A DNA stretch of 64,000 nt from Paludibacteraceae bacterium (GTDB lineage: Bacteria; Bacteroidota; Bacteroidia; Bacteroidales; Paludibacteraceae), in assembly GCA_017938155.1 (NCBI GenBank), contig JAGBCD010000038.1:61504-125503 (forward strand), given 5' to 3'. Positions 16,847 to 25,647 of this stretch are shown here, piece by piece. A program made the position numbers and the translations under genes. The notes under the pieces were generated by a model. That model saw nothing but the letters and a program-made list of their open reading frames with translations, did no database searches and was not told the origin of the DNA. The stretch's first letter is position 1; the number at the start of each line of letters is the position of its first letter.

Positions 16847-17158
16847 ATGGGCAAGAAAATTCGTATAAAACAAGAATACTGGAGTCATAGACATGACTTC
16901 CCGATTGAGGAAATTTGGAATACAGAAAATGTTATTGCAGCTTTTATCGCACCTCGACTAAGGGCGTTCAAGGATTTGAAAAAACATGGATATCCCTCGG
17001 AAATGAATAGTGAGCGACAATGGAATAGCGCCATCCAAAGGATGATAGATGCCTTTGAGATATTAAGTAGCCCTTATACTCCAACTGACGAAGAAGATCC
17101 TATTGTAGAGGAAGGTCTTGATCTGTTCCGCAAGCATTTCCGGAATCTTTGGGATTGA
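16847..17158 (+). CDS. Unknown 103-aa protein, first gene of the second island operon
   Basis: Not recognised. Soluble, rich in aromatic and charged residues: MGKKIRIKQEYWSHRHDFPI at the start, RQWNSAIQRMIDAFEILSSP in the middle, FRKHFRNLWD at the end. No catalytic motif seen. I chose ATG 16847 rather than the GTG at 16811, because the -7 element ends at 16806 and transcription should begin only a few bases beyond. The FtsK-like gene follows after 30 nt. Confidence 0.75.
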   Translation: MGKKIRIKQEYWSHRHDFPIEEIWNTENVIAAFIAPRLRAFKDLKKHGYPSEMNSERQWNSAIQRMIDAFEILSSPYTPTDEEDPIVEEGLDLFRKHFRNLWD

Positions 17159-17188
17159 GAAGATTAACTATATACTGTAAAAAAAATC

Positions 17189-18142
17189 ATGGAGAGCTAT
17201 CAATTACCTTCTGACTCATTATTGAAAACATACCAACCGGAGTATGTGATCCAACGATATGTCTCGATGCATTCTGTCATCATGTCAGATAGATTTCTAT
17301 ACACACAAACCATGTCTCTTCCTGTTGCAATAGGGAGAAACATCCCCAATCCGCAGGTTGTACATGTTTTCGATTTAGCCAAAATGCCACACTTGCTGAT
17401 AGCAGGAGCGTGTGGGCAAGGTAAGACAAATGCTATTAGGGCAATCATAACCTCTCTGCTATTCAGAAAACGACCTTCCGAGCTGAAGTTTCTCCTTATG
17501 GATCCTTCCGGTATTGAGTATAAAGCCATGCGCTATATTAGTCAAATGTATATTGCTACGACATCGAATAATAAAGAGCCAATTATCACCAAATATAGTC
17601 AAGTAATTGATATGCTCAACTCATTGGTGGAAGAGGTGGAAAATCGGAAAAAAATAATATCAGAAGCTAAGTGTGCGAACATTGACGAATATAATAAGCA
17701 AGTCCAAGACATATCAAAAATGTTACCTTACATCGTTGTCGTGATGGATGAATATAGTGATTTCGCGTTACAAGGAGGAAATGAGATAGAACACCTTATT
17801 ATTTACCTCACCGGTGTTGCACATGAGGTCGGCATCCATTTCGTTCTTACAACAAAGCGTCCATCAGCTAAAGTTATAACGAATGAGATTAAGGGATGCT
17901 TTCGCGCAAAAATCGCTTTCCGAGCAGAGAATTCTTCAGACTCTTCAAGTATAATTGATCTTGATGCAGCCACAAATCTTTCAAGGGGAGAAATGCTTAT
18001 GGTTGGAAAAGGACTAGGTTGTATCGCCCAAGCCCAATGTGCTCTCATTGAGAGACAGGAATTTGAGGACTTTATTAAGTCTATCGCTAATCAACCTTAT
18101 ACAAAGCCTCAGTATATATTGCCTTGTATTGAAACAAACTAA
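17189..18142 (+). CDS. Soluble FtsK/SpoIIIE-like motor ATPase
   Basis: A 317-residue protein that is almost only the FtsK motor domain. Landmarks: HLLIAGACGQGKTNAIRAII (Walker A, residues 73-80), LLMDPSGIEYKAM, YIVVVMDEYSDF (Walker B, about 187), and GIHFVLTTKRPSAKVITNEI followed by CFRAKIAFRAENSSDSSSII and GEMLMVGKG. These align with chromosome-pumping FtsK, but the N-terminal membrane part and the C-terminal gamma domain that reads KOPS are missing. So it should be a cytoplasmic DNA translocase guided by other partners. FtsK/HerA-type motors recur in defence and conjugative systems; no conjugation genes are present here, which favours defence. Three small genes follow closely. Confidence 0.87.
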   Translation: MESYQLPSDSLLKTYQPEYVIQRYVSMHSVIMSDRFLYTQTMSLPVAIGRNIPNPQVVHVFDLAKMPHLLIAGACGQGKTNAIRAIITSLLFRKRPSELKFLLMDPSGIEYKAMRYISQMYIATTSNNKEPIITKYSQVIDMLNSLVEEVENRKKIISEAKCANIDEYNKQVQDISKMLPYIVVVMDEYSDFALQGGNEIEHLIIYLTGVAHEVGIHFVLTTKRPSAKVITNEIKGCFRAKIAFRAENSSDSSSIIDLDAATNLSRGEMLMVGKGLGCIAQAQCALIERQEFEDFIKSIANQPYTKPQYILPCIETN

Positions 18143-18155
18143 AGACAATTACTAT

Positions 18156-18413
18156 ATGGATTTACAATCAGTCAATGACCAGTTAGAATTACTGCGTCTC
18201 AAAGAATTATTCATGTCTAGTATTGACATTCGTAGCAAAATGGCCACTTTAATTTGTAGAGAAAGTCCATTCCGGGATTTCTGTAAACTAACTCATTGCG
18301 AGCCACGCCACGCAGAGATGTTCTCTCGGACGTTATTATTCGACATTATTCTCACTCCTGAAGAAATTTCCGCAGAACGTGAAAGATTAGAAAGAATCAA
18401 GAAAAGTTTGTAA
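18156..18413 (+). CDS. Unknown 85-aa helical protein
   Basis: Not recognised. MDLQSVNDQLELLRLKELFM at the start, a Cys-containing centre LICRESPFRDFCKLTHCEP, and a charged helical tail ending ERLERIKKSL. The longer frame from 18039 overlaps the FtsK-like gene and is not credible, so I use ATG 18156, 13 nt after the FtsK stop. The next gene begins 3 nt after its stop. Confidence 0.7.
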   Translation: MDLQSVNDQLELLRLKELFMSSIDIRSKMATLICRESPFRDFCKLTHCEPRHAEMFSRTLLFDIILTPEEISAERERLERIKKSL

Positions 18414-18416
18414 ACG

Positions 18417-18683
18417 ATGGAAAACATTAAAGATCGAGCTGAAGGATTACAGAACAAAGTAAAACTTTGGCAAACTGTAGAACCAAACGAAAAGGAGTTG
18501 AGAGAGTTTAGCCGTGACTATCTGACATTACGAAGAGATATTCGTAAACTTTCTTCAGATCTAGATAAAATGTATTATTCCTACCAACAAATGTATGCAC
18601 GGTGGAATAATAAACAAGATAGTGAACAGCAGTCCTCTTCCTTGGAATGGTTGAAGCAGCATCAATTAGAAATCAACTTTTAA
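18417..18683 (+). CDS. Unknown 88-aa coiled-coil-like protein
   Basis: Not recognised. Strongly charged and helical: MENIKDRAEGLQNKVKLWQT, then REFSRDYLTLRRDIRKLSSD and a Gln-rich end. It probably forms a short coiled coil and may be a structural subunit. Placed 3 nt after the previous gene and 6 nt before the next, so translation of the four last genes is likely coupled. Confidence 0.7.
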   Translation: MENIKDRAEGLQNKVKLWQTVEPNEKELREFSRDYLTLRRDIRKLSSDLDKMYYSYQQMYARWNNKQDSEQQSSSLEWLKQHQLEINF

Positions 18684-18689
18684 ACATAT

Positions 18690-19718
18690 ATGGAAAACAG
18701 TCATACTACAGATGATGAGGTATTGAACCTATCATGGAAAGAGCAAGTATTGTATCTTGCTAAAAAAGGTGCAGAAGAACGCATGGTTAGAGCACTAATT
18801 CGCACTATGCCGGAATCAGAATGGCAGCAATTAGAAAAAGAAGGAACGCCAAGCGTAGTCCGTATCGCATTAAATACTCTTTATTGGGAAAAGAGTAATG
18901 TGAGCTATGAGTATGAAGTTCAAGAACAGCCCAAGTACAGACCAGTATCCGAGGTTCTTGAAGAGTTCTTAGGAACCGGCAAACGGCAAGTAGCTCGAAA
19001 GGAACTGCAAATTCGGTTGCCCTATGTAACCGCCTTGGAGCAAAAACAAATAATATATGCGTTCTTGGATTCTGATGCAAAGTTAGACAGAGAATATGCC
19101 TGTAAATATCTCGATTCTCACTATGAACCAATGTATGAAAAGGCTATCGAGACTATATGGGGATTACACCATGATGCTGAAACCGCAAAAGTGCTTATTC
19201 ATTATGCTACAGATGAGTTCGTTTCTCAGAACTTTGACCAATTAGCAGCAGACTACCGTTATTTGCCGGTTCGGTTAAGAATGCCTAACGACTATCCGGT
19301 GGATCGTTCACAATTGGAACAACATGAGTTCCTTCATCTTTGTTCACGGCAACAGTTACCCATTACAGAACACGAAGCATTTGCAGTATTGTCCAACACC
19401 TTACTGCTACAGCTAATCCGACACCCACATTTTTCTTCATCGGAGTCGCTTTATAAACTACCATACATAAGTACGATTATAAACGATATTGGTCGTCTCG
19501 GATTCCGTAATATCATAGTGCATTTCTTTCTTGAAAACGAACGAACCAAGCCTTTGTTTACCGATGGCGATCCGTATCAGGTAAGTACGACTATTAGAGA
19601 TCAAATCTATCACGATGGTTTTTACTACTATCGCGACGTGCTGAATACAAAAGAAGATATCTCCAGAAGAAAATTAGCGAAACGATATAAGGAACATCCG
19701 GAAGAGTTTGAAGAATAG
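18690..19718 (+). CDS. Unknown 342-aa protein, last gene of the island
   Basis: Not recognised. The N-terminal 200 residues are helical with repeating patterns (MVRALIRTMPESEWQQLEKE, QIRLPYVTALEQKQIIYAFL, YEKAIETIWGLHHDAETAKV) that would suit a HEAT- or TPR-like scaffold. The C-terminal part (about residues 210-342) looks globular, with FRNIIVHFFLENERTKPLF and DGFYYYRDVLNTKEDISRRK. No nuclease or ATPase motif visible. A perfect 10-bp terminator stem follows, shared with the convergent comM. Confidence 0.72.
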   Translation: MENSHTTDDEVLNLSWKEQVLYLAKKGAEERMVRALIRTMPESEWQQLEKEGTPSVVRIALNTLYWEKSNVSYEYEVQEQPKYRPVSEVLEEFLGTGKRQVARKELQIRLPYVTALEQKQIIYAFLDSDAKLDREYACKYLDSHYEPMYEKAIETIWGLHHDAETAKVLIHYATDEFVSQNFDQLAADYRYLPVRLRMPNDYPVDRSQLEQHEFLHLCSRQQLPITEHEAFAVLSNTLLLQLIRHPHFSSSESLYKLPYISTIINDIGRLGFRNIIVHFFLENERTKPLFTDGDPYQVSTTIRDQIYHDGFYYYRDVLNTKEDISRRKLAKRYKEHPEEFEE

Positions 19719-19722
19719 AAAG

Positions 19723-19757
19723 AAGAAACGCGCACTCAGTACGCGTTTCTTTCATTT
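19723..19757. terminator. Bidirectional terminator at the island's right side
   Basis: AAGAAACGCG (19723-19732) pairs perfectly with CGCGTTTCTT (19742-19751), with T-rich sequence after it on the plus strand and A-rich sequence before it. It separates the convergent island operon and comM. Confidence 0.8.
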
Positions 19758-19764
19758 TAAACTC

Positions 19765-21309
19765 TTATCCTGCCCAGTTGCTTCTATCAAGGGAGCGGTA
19801 AGATATGGCTTCCAGTAAATGTTTCTTTTGTATGTCTTGTGAACCGTCCAAGTCTGCTATTGTACGGGCAACTTTCAGGATTCTATCATAAGCACGAGCA
19901 CTTAATCCTAATTTAGTCATTGTGAACTCCAGTAACTTGTCGCATTCTGCATCTAAAGCACAATATTGTCGTACCATTTTAGTAGACATCATCGCATTAG
20001 AGTGAATGAGCGCATTGTTAGCAAACCGTTGCTTCTGGACTTCACGAGCCTTAGTTACTCTTTCGCGCATCGCAGCAGAAGATTCACCCGGTGCTGTTTC
20101 GCGTAATTGCTCATAGGGTACAGCTTCGATTTCGCATTGGAGGTCAATTCGATCGAGCAAAGGCCCACTTATGCGGCTTAGATATCTATGAATTTGTGCC
20201 GGAGTGCAGGTGCATGGATGGGCTGGATTATTAGCTCCATAATAACCGCATGGGCATGGATTCATAGCGGCGACTAACATAAATGACGCAGGGAAATCAA
20301 CTGAAGATTTTGTCCGCACAACGGTAATATGGCGGTCTTCGAGCGGTTGGCGCAATACTTCTAGAGTAGCGGCACGGTATTCACTCAGCTCGTCTAGAAA
20401 CAACACACCATTATTAGCAAGGCTTATCTCACCTGGGCGTGGATTGGTTCCTCCACCCACCAATGCCACATCCGTTATTGTATGATGAGGTGCTCTGAAA
20501 GGACGTTGCGTCAATATAGAGTGATTCTTAGGCAGCAATCCTGCCACTGAATGAATCTTGGTGGTCTCTAATGCCTCTTTCAAACTCAAAGGAGGAAGAA
20601 TAGAGGGCAAACGCTTTGCTAACATCGATTTACCTGTACCTGGAGGACCTATCATAAGGATATTATGTCCACCAGCCGCAGCAATCTCCATGGCCCTACG
20701 AACGTTTTCTTGTCCTCTCACATCAGAAAAGTCTGCATCACAAACAGCTTGTCCTTTTTCAAACTCCTGCTGAATATCCACAGTTGTCTTCTCTATGGTT
20801 TGAATACCATTCAAGAAATGTACTACATCCATCAGATTTTCTGCACCATAGACATCCAATCCTTCTACCACAGCAGCCTCCAAAGCATTATCTTTAGGAA
20901 CGATTATTTCTTTCAACCCTTGCTCCTTTGCACACAACGCAATCGGTAGCATTCCATGGATAGGTTGCAACGTGCCATCCAACGACAACTCACCTACAAA
21001 CATGCGCCCTTCCAACGCGTTCGTTGGGATATGCTCACAAATAGCCAACATCCCTATTGCCAACGGTAGATCGTATCCAGCTCCTTCCTTTTTCAAGTCG
21101 GCAGGAGCCATATTGATGGTCAATTGTTTATGCGGTATATCATATCCATTTACTTGTAATGCCGCACGTATTCGGTCACGACTCTCACGCACCGCATTAT
21201 CAGGAAGACCTACCAACGTAAAATCTACACCTGCTACTGCATGAAGCTCAATAGTGATTAATAGCGCATGAATGCCTTCTACTGCTGCGGAATATGTCTT
21301 GATTAACAT
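19765..21309 (-). CDS. comM: Intact ComM/YifB magnesium-chelatase-like AAA+ helicase
   Basis: A 514-residue protein, full length for the family. The N-terminal Lon-protease-like domain (residues 1-170) includes VDFTLVGLPDNAVRESRDRI and LTINMAPADLKKEGAGYDLP. The AAA+ module has Walker A IGPPGTGKSML (about 215-225), RPFRAPHHTITDVALVGGG, Walker B NNGVLFLDELSEY and [12 protein letters not shown], and it ends SYRSLDRSNWAG. In naturally transformable bacteria ComM drives branch migration during DNA uptake. It starts 10 nt after the tamB stop, so it is co-transcribed with tamB. Its C-terminal half has a diverged duplicate at 7079-7804. In Acinetobacter comM is a known island insertion site; the same may hold here. 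Confidence 0.93.
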   Translation of the reverse strand: MLIKTYSAAVEGIHALLITIELHAVAGVDFTLVGLPDNAVRESRDRIRAALQVNGYDIPHKQLTINMAPADLKKEGAGYDLPLAIGMLAICEHIPTNALEGRMFVGELSLDGTLQPIHGMLPIALCAKEQGLKEIIVPKDNALEAAVVEGLDVYGAENLMDVVHFLNGIQTIEKTTVDIQQEFEKGQAVCDADFSDVRGQENVRRAMEIAAAGGHNILMIGPPGTGKSMLAKRLPSILPPLSLKEALETTKIHSVAGLLPKNHSILTQRPFRAPHHTITDVALVGGGTNPRPGEISLANNGVLFLDELSEYRAATLEVLRQPLEDRHITVVRTKSSVDFPASFMLVAAMNPCPCGYYGANNPAHPCTCTPAQIHRYLSRISGPLLDRIDLQCEIEAVPYEQLRETAPGESSAAMRERVTKAREVQKQRFANNALIHSNAMMSTKMVRQYCALDAECDKLLEFTMTKLGLSARAYDRILKVARTIADLDGSQDIQKKHLLEAISYRSLDRSNWAG

Positions 21310-21318
21310 GATGGAGTA

Positions 21319-24300
21319 TTAGTTTGCAATTGTGTCTATCGAATTTGTTATTGTATCATTTTCAATCGTTGGCATGAGCACCAAACTATCCGCGTTCTGC
21401 GCACCTATTGTTTCCAATCGTTTGCGCTGCATTCGTTTCCTCTTCGTATCACCAAAATTGAAATCATGTCTAAACACCAAGCCCACTCCTTGCACTGTGT
21501 TTGCTTGTTTCAAGGAGTACTTATCTACCGTATGCGTATAGGCTTTGGCTCGCAACTTACCATCTTTGGTCAATTGATATTCGATATCAACATCACCAAA
21601 GAAAGGACGATTGCTCAGGTCATTATAACGATAACCAAAATTGCCATTGATACTCAACTGATTGATTGGATGAATTTGGAATTGTGCTTCATACTCTTGA
21701 CTCGCATTGGCACCCTCTCCATCAGTCCTAAAGTTGAAACCTAAAGTGAACATATTCGTCAATCTACTCAACCACGAATTGATTTGTCCCGTTACTGTAG
21801 AAGATAGGAACGAATACGTTTCATTTAGTCCTACCGTCGTATTTTGCAAATATTCAGGTGTGAAGAAACGATTGAAGGCCAATAGATAGATTACTTGGCG
21901 CATAAGCATCTCGTCTGTATTGATGATAGACATCACTTGAGACGTTACCGACTCGTCTGATTGAGGCAACTCAATGCCAAAACGCAACACAGGGTCATAT
22001 ATGCTCTCAGATAAGTTGACGACACAGTTTACTGGAACAGAGTTTCTATTGGTAGCCAAATTGGCTGCATCAGAACCAAACAAGTCCTTCAAAGAAGCTG
22101 TCACTCTATATTTAGCAGTCACATTCAAAGTTGGTTCTTCTGGATTACCATTCCACGTTACCAATGAACCATTCTCAATAGAAAAATCACGTCGAACAAT
22201 ATTGCCTATAGAATAAGAAAACATACCTTCTTGCATAGAATAGGTTCCAAACAACTGTATAGCATCCCCATCCATTGTCAACCTTAAATTTCCTTCTCCT
22301 CGACCCACAATACCATCACCATTATGAGGATCAAGTGCCAAGTGCACTTTGGCCAACGGAGTCGCTTCAATAGCCAACGACAATTGCAAACGAGTCGTTT
22401 GCTTGTCTATACGTCTTTTCTTAGGGAAAAGGGATACTTTTTCTTCCTTAGTCGGCACAACAAACTCAATAAATTGATTATCCATAGCGTTGGATGCTGT
22501 TGCTACAGACAAATAAAAATCTGTCCCTTCACGAGTAGCTGCATTTACATTTACCTTAACCAACTGCTCGTCCCCTGATATATCCACACGCCCCGTAGCA
22601 TATGCTGTCCCATAATACATTGATTGCGGATCATAAGGCATATCTATAGCCAAGATATCTTGACACGATACGTTAAACTTGAAGTTGAAATCCTTGAATG
22701 CTTGATGGTTCAACCTTCCATTAAGTAATGCCTTGTTACCTTTCTTATCAAACAATTCAATATTGTCAAAAGCAATATACGCAGTGTCCATCGTCACCGA
22801 ATCAGTAAAGGAATAGGTCACTCCCGTATAAGGAATTGTCAATTGAGCATCCTTGGCAAATGCTTTGGCTGTTACCCAAGTACGTTTGTTTTGACCAAAC
22901 ACATGCACTAAACCAAAACCACGTCCCTTGATGTCTGTTAATATGCCATCCGTCCAATAATTGATAAACGATAGATCTGCTGAATCCGCTTTGATAAATA
23001 GTTCCCAATATCTCAACTCCGGTTTGACCAGTCCATCCACATGGGCTATCACTCGATCTTCACCTACAGCATCCCCTACAATGAGAATATGATTCGTTTC
23101 CCTATCCAGAGTTGCCATAGCATTCAGTTCACCTAAACTAACGCTATTCAAACGTGCATCGGGAACATGTACATTGGCTTCAAACATCGGTGTAGAGAAT
23201 AGATTATATAACGTAGCCCAACCTGTCACATCCCCATTGACCGTTATGGTATTCTTCAAGTCCACCAATTGTAAGAAATAAGCCAAGTCCAATTGTTTAA
23301 GGTTCACTACGATAGAATCTTTGGGGTGAGTGGAGGCTATACCATTGGCCTGTAGATGTTGGAACGAGGTATATAAGTTGAAACTATCTACAGTCAGTAT
23401 CGTATCTGCCATATTATAAGTAATCATCGCCTCATCCAAGGACCATATAGAATCTCCCAGATTGATAGTGGAAGGGTTCACATACGCTGATACAAAAGGA
23501 CGGGAAGCGTATTGCCCCAAATGAGTCTCTATATACACTTCATTGTTGGGCGATTCATCCACACTAAAATTGATATGCGTCAACAAGGAATCATTTCGAG
23601 CGGCCACTCTGGTTTGCAACATAAGGTTATCTATCTGCAATTTGGCCGAATCTTTATCTATCGGATAAGCCTGCAAAGATAATCCTATATTACCTTGCTG
23701 ATAAAAATTGTTGAACGATAAAGTCATATTCTCAACAGCAACATTCCCTTTGGCCAACAATGGAAGATAGGCCATCATATCATACGACTGTTCCGATTCA
23801 TGTATATATCCTTTCACGATAGGATTGGTCGGAATCATAACATCGTCAACATGTAACAGCTGCAAAATACTATCTACATGAAAAACATAGGCATAGAAAT
23901 CCAGGTCATTGTATTCGTTATGCGAATCAGGTTTACTAATTGTCGTTGGAAATAGTTCATGCCCGAATTGTTGAATCGTGCGCAACATAGAGGACCAAGC
24001 AAAGGTACCTGTCACACCGACATTGAAGAACTCCGATTGCAACTTCAATGAACGCAAATCATTATCCTCTAACAATAATTTGATTTGCTGCGATTGTAAT
24101 GTATCCACTCCATGAGCCAAGCGTAATGAATCCACGATAATATAACCATGCAGACGGTCCAAAATACTCGCATCCGTTCCTTCCGTAGAAAAATTGACAT
24201 AAGACGTAAGATGTACATCACTATCTACTGCCTTCGGAAGCAACCCTAACTTATCCAATCTAAGGTGGTCCAGTTGGATCGTTACATTCGCATCTGGAGC

Positions 24301-25599
24301 AGTAGTACTAATGTCAACCATACCATCCATGCGCACAGTCAAGTTGGGATCTTCCGCACTGAAAAAACCACTAATCACGTTATCCTCAAACTCGCCTTTG
24401 AAACACAAGTCTTTGTAGTTATATCCATTGAACTGAATAGACTGAATATGAAAATGCCCATTCGCTTCTAAAGGAGAATTCACGGCATAAGTACCATCTA
24501 CAGTCGCTTGCGCTGTAATACGTCCCAATTCATTCATACCCAACACTTTGCCCAATTCAAAATGCTTGGCTCCCACACTGCCGTCAAAACGGAAAGCATC
24601 AAAGTCCTTGCTTACCCCCAAATGACCATTCGTGGTGATTGTTCCTCTCTGCGTAGTGAACGCACCATGCAACGTTAGTACATCCAAATTACCCTCAAGA
24701 AGTCCTCTATAATGAACATCTCCCAATGCCTTCAATTCTTTGGGAAGTTCAAAAGGTTTACGAGTAATATCAGATACCAAATCTTGTATCAATAAACTAT
24801 TGGCAAACAAGTCTTGGCAATTGGCAGACACATAGAACGAATCAATAGACAACGGATTAACCACCGATACATTGCCTAACAATAAACGCTTCCCTTTGTA
24901 ATATACTTGCAACTGATCTGCATAGAGGGTATCCAAACCACCATGAAAACCTCCCAATATATGTGCATCAATGGATTGCAATTGAGCCTTCAAACTCAAT
25001 TGATCCACCCACGCTACCAACGTATCACTTCCCAACATCGGCATTTTAACATCGGCATTGATATCGCTAATCAATACATCTGTATTGGAAGGAAGATGGT
25101 GATAGCGAACACGAGCATCGGACAAGTTGATACAATCCATGTTAATCAAAAATGGTAGCACCACACGATCCCTCGGAGTATCAGAAGAAAAGGCACGAAG
25201 TAGAAAGTCCATATTTGTCCCCTTTTCACTTTGACGCAAAGACAAATAGGGTTCCAACAATTCTATTTGGGGAAAGTCTAAACGATTTTCTTCTATCGCA
25301 AAAGGATTGAACCGAACACGAACCGACTGCACATACAATAGTGTATCGCCTTGCTGATCTCCCACGTACAATCCATTTAGATTCAAGTTATTAAAGAATG
25401 TGAAATCAATCTCTCGAATATGTACATCCGCCCCTAAACCTTGAGACAATTGCTCTGTCAATAGTGAAATAGTAGCCGTTTGTACTTTACTGGAGCGCAA
25501 TAACATAATACTCATCCCTAAGGTAAGAATGGTACAAACGATAAAAACACCTATGACAAGCAATATGCGTTTCATAAACATTGCGGACCAATTAGCCAT
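21319..25599 (-). CDS. tamB: TamB-like translocation and assembly module protein
   Basis: About 1426 residues. An N-terminal signal-anchor helix (ILLVIGVFIVCTILTLGMSI) is followed by over a thousand residues of repetitive beta strands. The C-terminal DUF490/TamB domain includes GRGEGNLRLTMDGDAIQLFG, GTYSMQEGMFSYSIGNIV, then VINTDEMLMRQVIYLLAFNRFF-type sequence and a final outer-membrane-like barrel strand region. TamB-family proteins span the periplasm as hydrophobic troughs and help lipid transport or outer-membrane protein assembly. I chose ATG 25599 because the TTG at 25626 lies at the -7 element. comM follows directly. Confidence 0.9.
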   Translation of the reverse strand: MANWSAMFMKRILLVIGVFIVCTILTLGMSIMLLRSSKVQTATISLLTEQLSQGLGADVHIREIDFTFFNNLNLNGLYVGDQQGDTLLYVQSVRVRFNPFAIEENRLDFPQIELLEPYLSLRQSEKGTNMDFLLRAFSSDTPRDRVVLPFLINMDCINLSDARVRYHHLPSNTDVLISDINADVKMPMLGSDTLVAWVDQLSLKAQLQSIDAHILGGFHGGLDTLYADQLQVYYKGKRLLLGNVSVVNPLSIDSFYVSANCQDLFANSLLIQDLVSDITRKPFELPKELKALGDVHYRGLLEGNLDVLTLHGAFTTQRGTITTNGHLGVSKDFDAFRFDGSVGAKHFELGKVLGMNELGRITAQATVDGTYAVNSPLEANGHFHIQSIQFNGYNYKDLCFKGEFEDNVISGFFSAEDPNLTVRMDGMVDISTTAPDANVTIQLDHLRLDKLGLLPKAVDSDVHLTSYVNFSTEGTDASILDRLHGYIIVDSLRLAHGVDTLQSQQIKLLLEDNDLRSLKLQSEFFNVGVTGTFAWSSMLRTIQQFGHELFPTTISKPDSHNEYNDLDFYAYVFHVDSILQLLHVDDVMIPTNPIVKGYIHESEQSYDMMAYLPLLAKGNVAVENMTLSFNNFYQQGNIGLSLQAYPIDKDSAKLQIDNLMLQTRVAARNDSLLTHINFSVDESPNNEVYIETHLGQYASRPFVSAYVNPSTINLGDSIWSLDEAMITYNMADTILTVDSFNLYTSFQHLQANGIASTHPKDSIVVNLKQLDLAYFLQLVDLKNTITVNGDVTGWATLYNLFSTPMFEANVHVPDARLNSVSLGELNAMATLDRETNHILIVGDAVGEDRVIAHVDGLVKPELRYWELFIKADSADLSFINYWTDGILTDIKGRGFGLVHVFGQNKRTWVTAKAFAKDAQLTIPYTGVTYSFTDSVTMDTAYIAFDNIELFDKKGNKALLNGRLNHQAFKDFNFKFNVSCQDILAIDMPYDPQSMYYGTAYATGRVDISGDEQLVKVNVNAATREGTDFYLSVATASNAMDNQFIEFVVPTKEEKVSLFPKKRRIDKQTTRLQLSLAIEATPLAKVHLALDPHNGDGIVGRGEGNLRLTMDGDAIQLFGTYSMQEGMFSYSIGNIVRRDFSIENGSLVTWNGNPEEPTLNVTAKYRVTASLKDLFGSDAANLATNRNSVPVNCVVNLSESIYDPVLRFGIELPQSDESVTSQVMSIINTDEMLMRQVIYLLAFNRFFTPEYLQNTTVGLNETYSFLSSTVTGQINSWLSRLTNMFTLGFNFRTDGEGANASQEYEAQFQIHPINQLSINGNFGYRYNDLSNRPFFGDVDIEYQLTKDGKLRAKAYTHTVDKYSLKQANTVQGVGLVFRHDFNFGDTKRKRMQRKRLETIGAQNADSLVLMPTIENDTITNSIDTIAN

Positions 25600-25615
25600 A
25601 GTACTAATTAGTCCG

Positions 25616-25623
25616 CAAAGATA
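25616..25623 (-). promoter_or_regulatory. -7 promoter element of tamB-comM
   Basis: TATCTTTG on the minus strand (CAAAGATA on plus), followed by CGG; it lies 17 nt upstream of the tamB ATG and matches TAnnTTTG. Confidence 0.6.
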
Positions 25624-25647
25624 CAATTTTTGAATGAAATATACAAA

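Noticed and set aside
18039-18155. Longer start for the 85-aa island protein
   Set aside because: It would overlap the FtsK-like gene by over 100 nt and adds a hydrophobic segment produced by the other frame.
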